A stretch of DNA of 25,723 nt from the NCBI GenBank assembly GCA_001940755.1, contig MEHH01000010.1, positions 1 through 25,723 on the forward strand. The letters are read 5' to 3'. The translations under genes were made by a program, and so were the position numbers. This DNA comes from Candidatus Heimdallarchaeota archaeon AB_125 (GTDB lineage Archaea; Asgardarchaeota; Heimdallarchaeia; Heimdallarchaeales; Heimdallarchaeaceae). Shown here piece by piece: positions 6,726 to 14,129 of this stretch; the first letter of the stretch is position 1; each line of letters begins with the position of its first letter. The notes beneath the pieces are model-generated. The model was not told where the DNA came from. It searched no databases and worked only from the letters and a program-made list of their open reading frames with translations.

Positions 6726-7859
6726 TTAAATGCGTGTAAATCCTTCTACTGTTTCTTTGTCCAGTTTCTCTACCAATCTTACTATTAGTTTGATTGCGTT
6801 CTTTACATCGTTCAGATCCAGTATTCCGTTATGTGCATGAATATGTCTTGTTGGTATCCCTATGACTATACTTGGGCACCCCATATCTGTTAAGTGGATA
6901 ACTCCTGCATCTGTTCCTCCTCCTGGGACGAGGGAAAGCTGGAAGGGGATGTCTAGTTCTTCAGCGGTCTTGATAACAAAGTCTCTGAAACGGGGGTTAG
7001 GAATCATAGAACCATCGTAGGTGAGGATACTAGGACCTTTACCCATCTTAGCAGGGGCTTTGGTTTCATCGATACCAGGAACATCACCGGCTATATCGAC
7101 TTCGAGAGCAATACCAATATCAGGTTTGATCATCTGAGCAGCGGTACGGGCACCACGTAAACCAACTTCTTCTTGAACAGTGGAAGCACCATAAACAATG
7201 TTAGGGTGAGAAAGATTTTCTTCTTTGATCTTGCGGACAACCTCAGCTGCGATTAAAGCACCAATACGGTCATCAAAGGCTTTACCAACAGCAAGGGTAA
7301 CAGAAGTCTTCTCTTCATTATCTTTGTTCTCTTTAGTGATGCGAGGACGTTCCCATAATTCGAATGTAGCATCAGGCATGATAGGATCACCAATACGAAT
7401 ACCTAGTTCTTTGACTTCATCAAGAGAAGTACAACCAACATCAATGAACATCTTAGCTTTGGTTACAACCTTACTACGTTCTTCAGCTTCAACAACATGA
7501 GGAGGTTTAGCACCTATGATACCAGGATAGAGTTTACCTTCAACAGTCCTAATCATAACTCTTTGAGAAAGAAGAGTTTGATCCCACCACCCACCGAGTT
7601 GATGGAATTTAACGTACCCATCCTTAGTAATAGCAGCGACTTGAAAACCTATTTCATCCATGTGGCCAGCTATCATAATCTTGGGACCATCTTCCTGCCC
7701 CTTAGCTGTGAAAATGAGAGTGCCTGTTCTATCCTTAAGGATCTCATCAGCAAAAGCTTCAACATACTTCTTCAAAATAGCTTGAACTTCCCATTCAAAA
7801 CCACTGGGACCAAACTCATTTGAGAGTTCTTCTAGAATCTTAATATTAAAATCAGTCAT
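6726..7859 (-). CDS. M42 family metallo-aminopeptidase
   Basis: A 377-residue cytosolic zinc/cobalt aminopeptidase of the M42 (TET/FrvX/YsdC) family. These enzymes form large hollow assemblies that trim peptides. The metal ligands and catalytic residues are visible in order: AGHMDEIGF (His and Asp), VGKAFDDRIG (Asp), STVQEEVGLRGA (Glu-Glu), EVDIAGDVPG (Asp) and HIHAHNGIL (His). Length is normal for the family. The ATG is preceded by a clear Shine-Dalgarno sequence (AGGTGA, 4-5 nt spacing), unlike most genes here. A perfect palindrome (7889-7905) overlaps the expected transcription start. Long stretches use more C- and G-ending codons than the neighbours (for example GAC ATC CCC TTC CAG), suggesting strong expression or transfer. 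It sits alone between the two ORB-containing stretches. Confidence 0.93.
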   Translation of the reverse strand: MTDFNIKILEELSNEFGPSGFEWEVQAILKKYVEAFADEILKDRTGTLIFTAKGQEDGPKIMIAGHMDEIGFQVAAITKDGYVKFHQLGGWWDQTLLSQRVMIRTVEGKLYPGIIGAKPPHVVEAEERSKVVTKAKMFIDVGCTSLDEVKELGIRIGDPIMPDATFELWERPRITKENKDNEEKTSVTLAVGKAFDDRIGALIAAEVVRKIKEENLSHPNIVYGASTVQEEVGLRGARTAAQMIKPDIGIALEVDIAGDVPGIDETKAPAKMGKGPSILTYDGSMIPNPRFRDFVIKTAEELDIPFQLSLVPGGGTDAGVIHLTDMGCPSIVIGIPTRHIHAHNGILDLNDVKNAIKLIVRLVEKLDKETVEGFTRI

Positions 7860-7888
7860 TTATTCACCTTAGGAAATTACTTACTTTA

Positions 7889-7905
7889 GTAGGATTGAAT
7901 CCTAC
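7889..7905. promoter_or_regulatory. Perfect palindromic operator upstream of the M42 gene
   Basis: GTAGGATT-G-AATCCTAC is an 8-bp perfect dyad around a single central base, 30-46 nt upstream of the ATG. A TATA-like TTAAATAATT (minus strand, 7914-7923) would place the start of transcription on this palindrome, a classic position for repressor binding. Confidence 0.6.
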
Positions 7906-8047
7906 AATAATGGTAATTATTTAACTATTACTCTTGAAATACATATAGATTAACAAAGAAAAAAAGAGTTGTGTAGTGAGGTATTATTACTTAGTCTAGG
8001 CTGAAACAGCAAAGAAACCAAACGAATTCACAAAATTTTGTGAAGTG

Positions 8048-8059
8048 TTCTACTGGAAA
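8048..8059 (+). repeat. Partial ORB-like element
   Basis: TTCTACTGGAAA matches the first part of element B (5917) but is followed by TGCTTTC rather than a G-tract, so it may be a degenerate or mini-ORB. Confidence 0.4.
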
Positions 8060-8087
8060 TGCTTTCAAAGTTAAGAATACAGCACTC

Positions 8088-8130
8088 TTTTGACCTATAA
8101 ACACATTCACACCTTGTGAACAGGTCAAAA
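8088..8130. repeat. Nested inverted repeat
   Basis: TTTTGACCT (8088-8096) pairs with AGGTCAAAA (8122-8130). Inside it, TTCAC (8106-8110) pairs with GTGAA (8116-8120). The two nested dyads lie just left of the ORB-like element at 8148. Confidence 0.65.
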
Positions 8131-8147
8131 CTGCAAAATTTGTTGTT

Positions 8148-8167
8148 TTCCAGTGGAAATAGAGGGG
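8148..8167 (+). promoter_or_regulatory. ORB-like element C (best match)
   Basis: TTCCAGTGGAAATAGAGGGG is very close to the archaeal ORB pattern known from Pyrococcus, haloarchaea and Sulfolobus, in which a TTCCAGTGGAAAC-type dyad is followed by a G-tract. It is the strongest of the three sites in the window. Confidence 0.7.
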
Positions 8168-8436
8168 TCTACTTTTCTCATTCACAAAAGAGTAAAATCA
8201 ACTTAAAGTGGTAATGTCTAGTATAGGAATTTTTGTCGTAACTAAGGTTCTGTTCACAAGTTTTTAAGAAAACAGTGAACTGTATGATAACAATATTTCA
8301 CAGGATTTTTAAGGATACCAAAATAAGGAAATTTAATGTTTAGAGAACTTTACGTAAGGAAGTGAAGACGTTGTGTCTACTGTGTATGGTGTATTCATTA
8401 CGTATTACATCTTTATGTGAAAAAACTGTGAAAAAG

Positions 8437-8456
8437 TGTAATACTTGAGTATTACA
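8437..8456. repeat. Palindrome with repeated GTATTACAT
   Basis: TGTAATACT-TG-AGTATTACA forms 9-bp perfect arms around two bases. The right-arm word GTATTACAT (8449-8457) recurs at 8402-8410. It lies between the iteron-like hexamers and the gene ending at 8516. Confidence 0.6.
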
Positions 8457-8515
8457 TATTTTACTAGTGAAAATTCAACTTAGAGAGGGGAATTAAAGAG
8501 AGAAAAAAAAGCGAA

Positions 8516-8893
8516 TCAAAAATAATCAATGTTATCCAGTGTAGATGACAGTTTCTTACGTTTTCTTTCAAGTTCTTTAATGTTAGATCCAACTGAAATT
8601 CTATCTTTCATACTAGAAGGTACTTTTCTACCAAGATATTTAGAGAACTTATATTCAGGTTCCAATCTCAAATAGAAATACGGTCCATGTAAAGCTTTAG
8701 GACTTTGTTTACATTTGCAATTTTCCCTACCACACTTAATGTATTTTGAACTAATAAAGCCAAACAATGGATCTTGTTGTGATAGAGATTTAATTTGATG
8801 TTCTATATCCTTTAAGGCATCCAGTAAATTGATTTTAGCTTCACTTATTTTATCAACTGACATTTTGAGACAGATATTTATACTTTCATCCAA
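8516..8893 (-). CDS. DUF6788-like small Cys-rich protein
   Basis: Up to 125 residues. The core is a Cys54-Gly-x3-Cys59-x-Cys61 motif followed by HGPYFYLRLE (69-78) and a K/Y-rich KYLGRKVP segment. This is the look of the DUF6788 family, small proteins of unknown function, sometimes near transposase-like genes. A helical N-terminal segment (KINLLDALKDIEHQIKSL) and a basic C-terminal helix (NIKELERKRKKLSSTL) flank it. The frame opens with TTG at 8893; an in-frame ATG at 8863 (residue 11) may be the real start. It is divergent from the small winged-helix gene at 8994 and its 3' end borders the right origin stretch. Function unknown, possibly nucleic-acid binding through the Cys cluster. Confidence 0.6.
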   Translation of the reverse strand: MDESINICLKMSVDKISEAKINLLDALKDIEHQIKSLSQQDPLFGFISSKYIKCGRENCKCKQSPKALHGPYFYLRLEPEYKFSKYLGRKVPSSMKDRISVGSNIKELERKRKKLSSTLDNIDYF

Positions 8894-8993
8894 ACAAAAT
8901 ATTAGATATTACTCCGATATTCTCCAGATTATATTGAGCTATTTATTCGACATAAATCCTCTAAACATGTAGAAAATCCGACAAAGTGATAAT

Positions 8994-9308
8994 ATGCAGC
9001 AGAGTAAGAACTTGCTAACTAAAAAGATAAAGGAGAAATCTCCTATAGAAGGGGTTGTTATCAGCAGTCGTCGTGTGTATGTTTACTCAGACGCAGTTGA
9101 TCAAGAAATAGAATTAGATAATCTCTTGATTAATTTACTTCGGGAACATGGACCTCTTACTAGAAATGAACTAGTGTCGTTAACTCATATTCCAAGATCA
9201 ACCCTCTATGATAACCTGGCTAAAATGATATCAAAAGGAGTTATTAAGAAAGAATCCGTTCCACGAAGTACTAGAGGAAGACCAAAAGTATTATTCCAAC
9301 TAGCATGA
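8994..9308 (+). CDS. Small winged-helix transcriptional regulator
   Basis: A 104-residue protein. After a basic N terminus (NLLTKKIKEK) and a short strand pair (GVVISSRRVYVY), residues about 42-104 form a winged helix. The segment LLREHGPLTRNELVSLTHIPRSTLYDNL contains the HTH, and a wing ends in RGRPKVLFQLA, a motif seen in TrmB/MarR/PadR-like archaeal regulators. It likely binds DNA as a dimer. A GTGAT element just before the ATG can act as a Shine-Dalgarno sequence. It stands 112 nt upstream of orc1/cdc6 in the same direction and beside the repeat-rich non-coding stretch, so control of replication-initiator expression is possible but unproven. Confidence 0.75.
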   Translation: MQQSKNLLTKKIKEKSPIEGVVISSRRVYVYSDAVDQEIELDNLLINLLREHGPLTRNELVSLTHIPRSTLYDNLAKMISKGVIKKESVPRSTRGRPKVLFQLA

Positions 9309-9420
9309 TAATAGTATAGCTTTCTCTTAATTCAATTCGTAAATAAGATAATTATTTTAGTCAACATCTATCGACAAAGTTAAACAATAGTTACAAAAGT
9401 ACAGCTTCAATAGCTAAGAG

Positions 9421-10653
9421 ATGAAAATAATGGGTGAAAAAAACAAGTCCAATATCGATGAGATATTTGATAGGGTTCTTGATGCACAAGCAAAGATATT
9501 TAGTAATCGAGAAGTATTAACCCCAAACCATGTACCTGATGTTCTCCCCCATAGAGATGATAAATTTGAGGAATTAGTAAAAATATTAGGACCTGCTTTA
9601 AAAGGTGGAGCACCTTCAAATGTCTTTATCTATGGAACAACAGGGACTGGTAAAACAGCTGTAACAAAACAAGTTCTATCTAAACTAAAGGATAGAGCTG
9701 AAAGTATGAATCTACATTTCAAATATAGTTATTTGAATTGTCAACATGTTGATACAAAATATAGAGTATTAACACAATTATGTGAGGATATTGGAATAGA
9801 TGTACCATTTACAGGATTACATTTTGATGTTATTTACCAGAAGTTCAAAGAAGCTCTAGATAAACTCAAAACACTTCATGTTACAGTTCTAGACGAAGTT
9901 GATATGTTATATAGTAAAAGTTCAGAGTCATTGTATATTTTAACACGTATGAATAGTGATTTAGAGTCATCTAGAATTAGCATCATAGGAATAACAAATG
10001 ATGTAAACTTCAAAGAAACTCTTGATCCTCGAATCCGAAGTAGTCTAAGTGAGGAAGAAATAGTTTTTTCACCTTACACAGCAGAACAACTTCGAGATAT
10101 ACTTACACAAAGAACTGATATAGCATTTCATAAAAATGTTCTAGAATTTGGTGTAATCAATCTCTGCTCAGCAGTGGGTGCACAACAACATGGAGACGCT
10201 AGAAGATCCTTAGATTTACTCCGAGTTGCGGCTGAATTAGCCGAAAGAAATGGTGATGATACTATTACAGAATTACATGTGAGGAAAGCACAACAAGTAA
10301 TTGAAAGAAACACGGTAATTGAAGTGCTAAGTTCTCTTCCAATTCAAACAAAAGCTGTGTTACAAGCTATTTTCATTGGAGAAGGAAAATCAGAAGAAAT
10401 AACTACTGGCGAAGTTTATGAAATCTATTCGAAAATATGCAAACTAGTACGACTTGATATATTAACTGCCAGACGTGTCGGTGATTTAATTAATGAATTA
10501 GATATGCTAGGAATTGTTACAGCTCAAGTAATAAGTAAAGGACGTTATGGAAGATCAAAAAGAATTCATCTAACTGTTCCTGTCAGACAAGTTAAAGAAG
10601 TTTTAGAAAAAGAGTTTAGACTAACTAAGATATTTGAAATGGAAGATATTTGA
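9421..10653 (+). CDS. cdc6: Orc1/Cdc6 replication initiator
   Basis: A 410-residue AAA+ initiator that binds ORB elements and loads MCM helicase at archaeal origins. Visible parts: Walker A YGTTGTGKTAV (71-81), Walker B VTVLDEVDML (154-163), sensor 1 IGITNDVNF (189-197) and sensor 2 GDARRSLDLLRVAAELA (258-274). A C-terminal winged helix from about residue 300 (TKAVLQAIF...LTARRVGDLINELDMLGI...GRYGRSKRIHL) contacts the ORB dyad in structural studies of the family. Length and order are normal. It lies 3.5 kb and 1.25 kb from the ORB-like elements described here, which supports an origin zone. An N-terminal Met-Lys-Ile-Met leaves ATG 9421 or 9430 as possible starts. Confidence 0.95.
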   Translation: MKIMGEKNKSNIDEIFDRVLDAQAKIFSNREVLTPNHVPDVLPHRDDKFEELVKILGPALKGGAPSNVFIYGTTGTGKTAVTKQVLSKLKDRAESMNLHFKYSYLNCQHVDTKYRVLTQLCEDIGIDVPFTGLHFDVIYQKFKEALDKLKTLHVTVLDEVDMLYSKSSESLYILTRMNSDLESSRISIIGITNDVNFKETLDPRIRSSLSEEEIVFSPYTAEQLRDILTQRTDIAFHKNVLEFGVINLCSAVGAQQHGDARRSLDLLRVAAELAERNGDDTITELHVRKAQQVIERNTVIEVLSSLPIQTKAVLQAIFIGEGKSEEITTGEVYEIYSKICKLVRLDILTARRVGDLINELDMLGIVTAQVISKGRYGRSKRIHLTVPVRQVKEVLEKEFRLTKIFEMEDI

Positions 10654-10713
10654 AAGGTCTAGGGAAGGGAAACATTTTTCTTTTTCATTTCATGAAAGTT
10701 AAACTGATTAGAG

Positions 10714-12027
10714 ATGAATGAGTATTTTCTGGAAACCAAGTATATTATTTCTGGTTCGAAATGTGATAAACTGATTAGAGATGGAGCGATTTTAGTAGAA
10801 AATGATAAGATAGTTGATGTTGGAAAATCGAAAGACATCAAAAAATTAATCTCGGGACATGACAAGATTGAACGTAATAACCATATTGCAATACCTTCTT
10901 TCATTAACGCACACACTCATCTTCCTGAAACACTTCTCAGAGGAATATGTGATAATGAAACACTAATGACATGGTTAAATGAGTTCATTTGGCCATTTGA
11001 GATGAAAATGAGTTCAGATGATGCATATTATGGGGCACTTCTAGGATGTTTGGAATTGATTGAATCAGGAGTAAGCGGCTTCATTGATCAGTATTTTTAT
11101 GCTGAAAGTATAGAAAAAGCTGCAAAAGAAGCTAACATTCGAGCTCTACTGTGTCCATCTGTTTTTGATAATACTCCAGAATCTGGAAGTCTAGAAAATA
11201 CTTGGAAGCATGTTTCCAATCTTGTAAAAAGAAAAACTTCTAGTGATAATGATCTTATTAAATATGGAATTGGGCCCCATGCCCCATACACAGTACCTAA
11301 AGAGTATCTATTACAGATAGCTGATGTGGCATCTAAGCTAGATATTCCAATTCATATCCATTTGAATGAAACAAAACAAGAGTTAAAGGATGCTAAAGAA
11401 CAATTCAGAATGTCTCCTATTCAATATGTTCATGATCTTGGATTAACAGATTTGAGAATACTTGGTGCTCACTGTGTTCACACTGATGATAAAGATATGA
11501 GTATTATGAAATCATGTGATTTCACTGTTCTTAATAATCCTCAGTCTAATCTGAAAATGGCAAATGGAATTGCTCCAATTTACAAATACCTTGATCTAGG
11601 AATAAAAGTGGCAGTAGGGACTGATGGTAATGCTTCCAATAATGATTTAGGTATGTTAGAAGAAATCTCAACAGCTGCACTTTTACAAAAATATCTAGCT
11701 AATGATCCCAAAATAATAAACAATTCACAGATTCTTTCTATAGGAACTATACATGGAATGAAAGCTCTAGGAGAGACTTCTTCAGGAATATCAAAAGATT
11801 CTGTAGCAGACATTACTCTTTTATCATATGAAAGAAGTCACTCTTGGCCACAAAATAATCCTCTCTCTAATGTTATTTATTCTTCATTAAGCTCCGATGT
11901 GTCAGATCTTTTTGTAAATGGTAACCTTATCTACGAAAATAGAAAGCACAAAACATTGGATAAAATTAGTATAATAGAAAAATGTTCTGAAATTTCTGAA
12001 AGAATACTGAGTGAAATGGCAAAATAA
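10714..12027 (+). CDS. Amidohydrolase, SAH/MTA (5'-deoxyadenosine) deaminase family
   Basis: A 437-residue TIM-barrel amidohydrolase of the TrzN/ATZ/MtaD group. Members hydrolytically deaminate adenosine-type by-products (methylthioadenosine, S-adenosylhomocysteine, 5'-deoxyadenosine) or guanine-like rings. Metal and catalytic residues are present: NAHTHLPET (His67, His69), GPHAPYTVP (His189), PIHIHLNET (His214, His216, Glu219), LGAHCVH (His253) and AVGTDGNASNND (Asp304). The NPQSNLKMANG motif (275-285) is typical of this subgroup. In archaea the role is usually purine and SAM by-product salvage; the exact substrate cannot be fixed from sequence. It starts 60 nt after orc1/cdc6 and is followed by a C/D-box sRNA 24 nt past its stop. 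Confidence 0.88.
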   Translation: MNEYFLETKYIISGSKCDKLIRDGAILVENDKIVDVGKSKDIKKLISGHDKIERNNHIAIPSFINAHTHLPETLLRGICDNETLMTWLNEFIWPFEMKMSSDDAYYGALLGCLELIESGVSGFIDQYFYAESIEKAAKEANIRALLCPSVFDNTPESGSLENTWKHVSNLVKRKTSSDNDLIKYGIGPHAPYTVPKEYLLQIADVASKLDIPIHIHLNETKQELKDAKEQFRMSPIQYVHDLGLTDLRILGAHCVHTDDKDMSIMKSCDFTVLNNPQSNLKMANGIAPIYKYLDLGIKVAVGTDGNASNNDLGMLEEISTAALLQKYLANDPKIINNSQILSIGTIHGMKALGETSSGISKDSVADITLLSYERSHSWPQNNPLSNVIYSSLSSDVSDLFVNGNLIYENRKHKTLDKISIIEKCSEISERILSEMAK

Positions 12028-12051
12028 AAGAATAAGTCAGTGTAACTATAC

Positions 12052-12114
12052 TTGGCAATGAAGAATCTAGCCCTTGACTGAACTAGATGTTGAGGATCTT
12101 GAGTACTGAGCCAA
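12052..12114 (+). ncRNA. Box C/D guide sRNA (predicted tRNA-Leu(CAA) Cm34)
   Basis: All parts of an archaeal C/D sRNA are in place within 63 nt. The terminal stem is TTGGC (12052-12056) with GCCAA (12110-12114). Box C is ATGAAGA (12058-12064), box D' CTGA (12078-12081), box C' ATGTTGA (12087-12093) and box D CTGA (12106-12109). Spacings are 13, 5 and 12 nt, as expected. The D guide GGATCTTGAGTA is complementary to UACUCAAGAUCC, which reads as a tRNA anticodon loop U33-C34-A35-A36-G37-A38. By the D+5 rule the modified base is C34 of tRNA-Leu(CAA), a known type of archaeal target. The D' guide (12065-12077) has no target I recognise. AAAATAAA at 12021-12028 may be its TATA box, or the RNA may be cut from the amidohydrolase transcript. 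Confidence 0.85.
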
Positions 12115-12120
12115 TAAATC

Positions 12121-14079
12121 TTACAATTCTCTCTTCCTTTTATATCCAATGAAATCAAATTGCCAGAATGCATAACCATCAGAAGCTGATCTCAATTCAG
12201 ATGCTATTTGAAGTGACGATTCTACGCTAATCTCACCTGTAATAGATGATTTTGAACCAATACTAGTTGTATCTTCTATATTACTATTAAACCTCTGCAA
12301 AACAATTAAGATTGGCCCTAGAAAATGAATTGGAGTGTTTATAGTGAAGTGGTAAATTGGTTCAAAAATTCCAACTTTACCATTTAATAATGATTCATGG
12401 ATAGCATTTCTTATTAGAGGAACAATTATCTCATATCTAAGTGAATCTGGGGTTAATTCTTGAATATCATGAATTACTGCAGTAAGTTTACGAATTGGAT
12501 AATTTCTCAATGGACCACGTCGAATAGCATTTTGAAAACCAATTATAAATATATCTCGAATTTCTTCAGTTGGGATTTTAGTTTCTACTTTCAAACAGTT
12601 ATCTCTGTAATCACTGTATATACAGTCTTTGGTTTCATCTTGTGAAGACTTACATGTTATCTCTATTTCAAGAATATTCAACTGATCTTTTTTCTGAAGT
12701 CTCACTTCTTCTTCTATTTGTTCAATTAAGGTTACTTCAGGATCTGAAACTTCTACAGTAATTCCAGTTTTTTCTATTTCTCCAATGATAATTTCAAGTT
12801 GAAGCTCCCCAATTCCATGGATTTTCATTTCACCAGTATTTTCATCAGTTGAATAATGGAAATTAGGTTTAATTAATGATAATATATCTAGATTCTTTTG
12901 TAGTTTTGGAATATCCGAAACCTTTCTTGGTTCAATTCTTTGAGATATAACAGATTCTTGTAAATATGAAATCTGATCAAACAGTATGTTAGGTGAGTTT
13001 TCTTGGTCACTTACTAATGTATCCCCTATTTGGACATCCTTTAAACCGATAATGACAGCTATACTTCCAGCTCCAACTGAATCAATTGTTACTAAAGATT
13101 GTCCCTTATAGATGCAGACCTGTTGAACTCTAATTGTATCTCCCGTTCTACGATTTCGTATTCTAGATCCTGATTTTACCGAACCAGAAAAGATTCTTAT
13201 AACTGAAATAATACCCCTATTATCCTCATAAAGCAGTTTTCCTAAACAAGATATTAGAGGACCCTCATTTTTACATTCCTGTATCGCCTGTTGTGAGCTC
13301 TCATCAATAAACTGTGTTATGTGTTGAATTCGTTTTGGTTGAGCTTCTAAAGGACTAGGAACATTTTCAATTATTGATGTTAGAAAAGCATCAACAATGG
13401 AATAATCACTTCTTAGTTGCTCGATATTATCTTCCTCATGATGTTTTATAATTTGATCAAACTGTGGTATGACCTTTGAATATGAAGAGATAGCCCAGCC
13501 ATTCAGAGCAGACCCCATAATTACAGTACCTTTATCGAATCTTACTTTCCAATCTTTACTACTTGAACTGATGTTATATTGTTCAATGAGTTCGTTTACC
13601 ATCTGAATGATGTTATTGATTCTTGTTTCTATTTTCTCTTTTGGTAATTTGAGTTCATTTATCAGTCTATCTACTTTGTTTATGAAGAGAATTGGTTTAA
13701 GACACTCTTTCATAGATTGTTTGATTACTGATTCAGTTTGAGCCATTATTTGTTCAACAGCATCAACAACAATGATCACACCATCGACTAATCTCAATGC
13801 TTGTGAAACCATACCTGAAAAATCAACGTGACCAGGGGTATCAACTAAATTTATCAAATAAGATTCATTTTCTTGATCAAAAATGAATGAGATATTTGCT
13901 GTTTTTATAGTAATACCTCGTTTTTGTTCTTCTTCAAGATAGTCTAAAGCTCTAGCACTCCCTGCCATTGACTTTGATATTAAACCACCCGCTTGTAATA
14001 AATGATCTGAAAGGGTGGTTTTTCCGTGGTCTACATGACTAACAACGCTAACATTACGTATGTTCTGTTTGTTTTCCAT
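12121..14079 (-). CDS. EF-2-like translational GTPase lacking the diphthamide loop
   Basis: About 652 residues from the ATG at 14079. The G domain is intact: G1 SHVDHGKTTL, G2 RGITIKTA, G3 DTPGHVDF, G4 NKVD and G5 GSALN. EF-2 domains II-V follow, ending in RSASDGYAFWQFDFIGYKRKREL. It is shorter than archaeal EF-2 (about 730). In domain IV the diphthamide loop is missing: the usual HEDAIHRGPAQI segment is replaced by LTPDSLRYEII, with no histidine. Diphthamide-less EF-2 paralogues are described from Asgard archaea; a role in ribosome recycling, rescue or specialised translocation is open. The frame extends to an ATG at 14130, but that ATG is part of the TATA box (14119-14129), so translation most likely begins at 14079 after a leader of about 19 nt. 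Confidence 0.88.
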   Translation of the reverse strand: MENKQNIRNVSVVSHVDHGKTTLSDHLLQAGGLISKSMAGSARALDYLEEEQKRGITIKTANISFIFDQENESYLINLVDTPGHVDFSGMVSQALRLVDGVIIVVDAVEQIMAQTESVIKQSMKECLKPILFINKVDRLINELKLPKEKIETRINNIIQMVNELIEQYNISSSSKDWKVRFDKGTVIMGSALNGWAISSYSKVIPQFDQIIKHHEEDNIEQLRSDYSIVDAFLTSIIENVPSPLEAQPKRIQHITQFIDESSQQAIQECKNEGPLISCLGKLLYEDNRGIISVIRIFSGSVKSGSRIRNRRTGDTIRVQQVCIYKGQSLVTIDSVGAGSIAVIIGLKDVQIGDTLVSDQENSPNILFDQISYLQESVISQRIEPRKVSDIPKLQKNLDILSLIKPNFHYSTDENTGEMKIHGIGELQLEIIIGEIEKTGITVEVSDPEVTLIEQIEEEVRLQKKDQLNILEIEITCKSSQDETKDCIYSDYRDNCLKVETKIPTEEIRDIFIIGFQNAIRRGPLRNYPIRKLTAVIHDIQELTPDSLRYEIIVPLIRNAIHESLLNGKVGIFEPIYHFTINTPIHFLGPILIVLQRFNSNIEDTTSIGSKSSITGEISVESSLQIASELRSASDGYAFWQFDFIGYKRKREL

Positions 14080-14118
14080 TGAAGAAGACACTTTGTTGAT
14101 ATATGAACTCATACTCGA

Positions 14119-14129
14119 ATTTATATACA
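14119..14129 (-). promoter_or_regulatory. TATA box of the EF-2-like gene
   Basis: TGTATATAAAT on the minus strand. It overlaps the first codons of the longest open frame and so rules out the ATG at 14130 as start; transcription would begin near 14098. Confidence 0.65.

Larger units (their letters stand above)
8027..8456. other. Candidate replication origin, right part (iteron-like)
   Basis: This gene-free stretch of about 650 nt (7860-8515) holds an ORB-like element at 8148-8167, a half-like copy at 8048-8059 and nine TTCACA/TGTGAA hexamers (8027, 8039, 8106, 8115, 8181, 8253, 8297, 8416, 8427). It also has an 18-bp palindrome TTCACAAAATTTTGTGAA (8027-8044), a long inverted repeat at 8088-8130 and a dyad at 8437-8456. 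Dense short repeats plus ORBs about 1 kb from orc1/cdc6 suggest initiator binding. A short minus-strand frame (7991-8185) overlaps these elements and is not believed to be a gene. Confidence 0.6.

Noticed and set aside
7991..8185. 64-codon minus-strand frame in the right non-coding stretch
   Set aside because: It overlaps the ORB-like site, the 18-bp palindrome and nested inverted repeats, has an unlikely composition (many Phe, Cys and Trp) and no convincing start signals.
10659..10916. Minus-strand frame over the amidohydrolase start
   Set aside because: It is a shadow of the amidohydrolase gene, low-complexity and Ser/Phe rich, with no start signal.
12460..12645. Plus-strand frame inside the EF-2-like gene
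   Set aside because: It is antisense to well-matched EF-2 coding sequence and has no recognisable domain or promoter.
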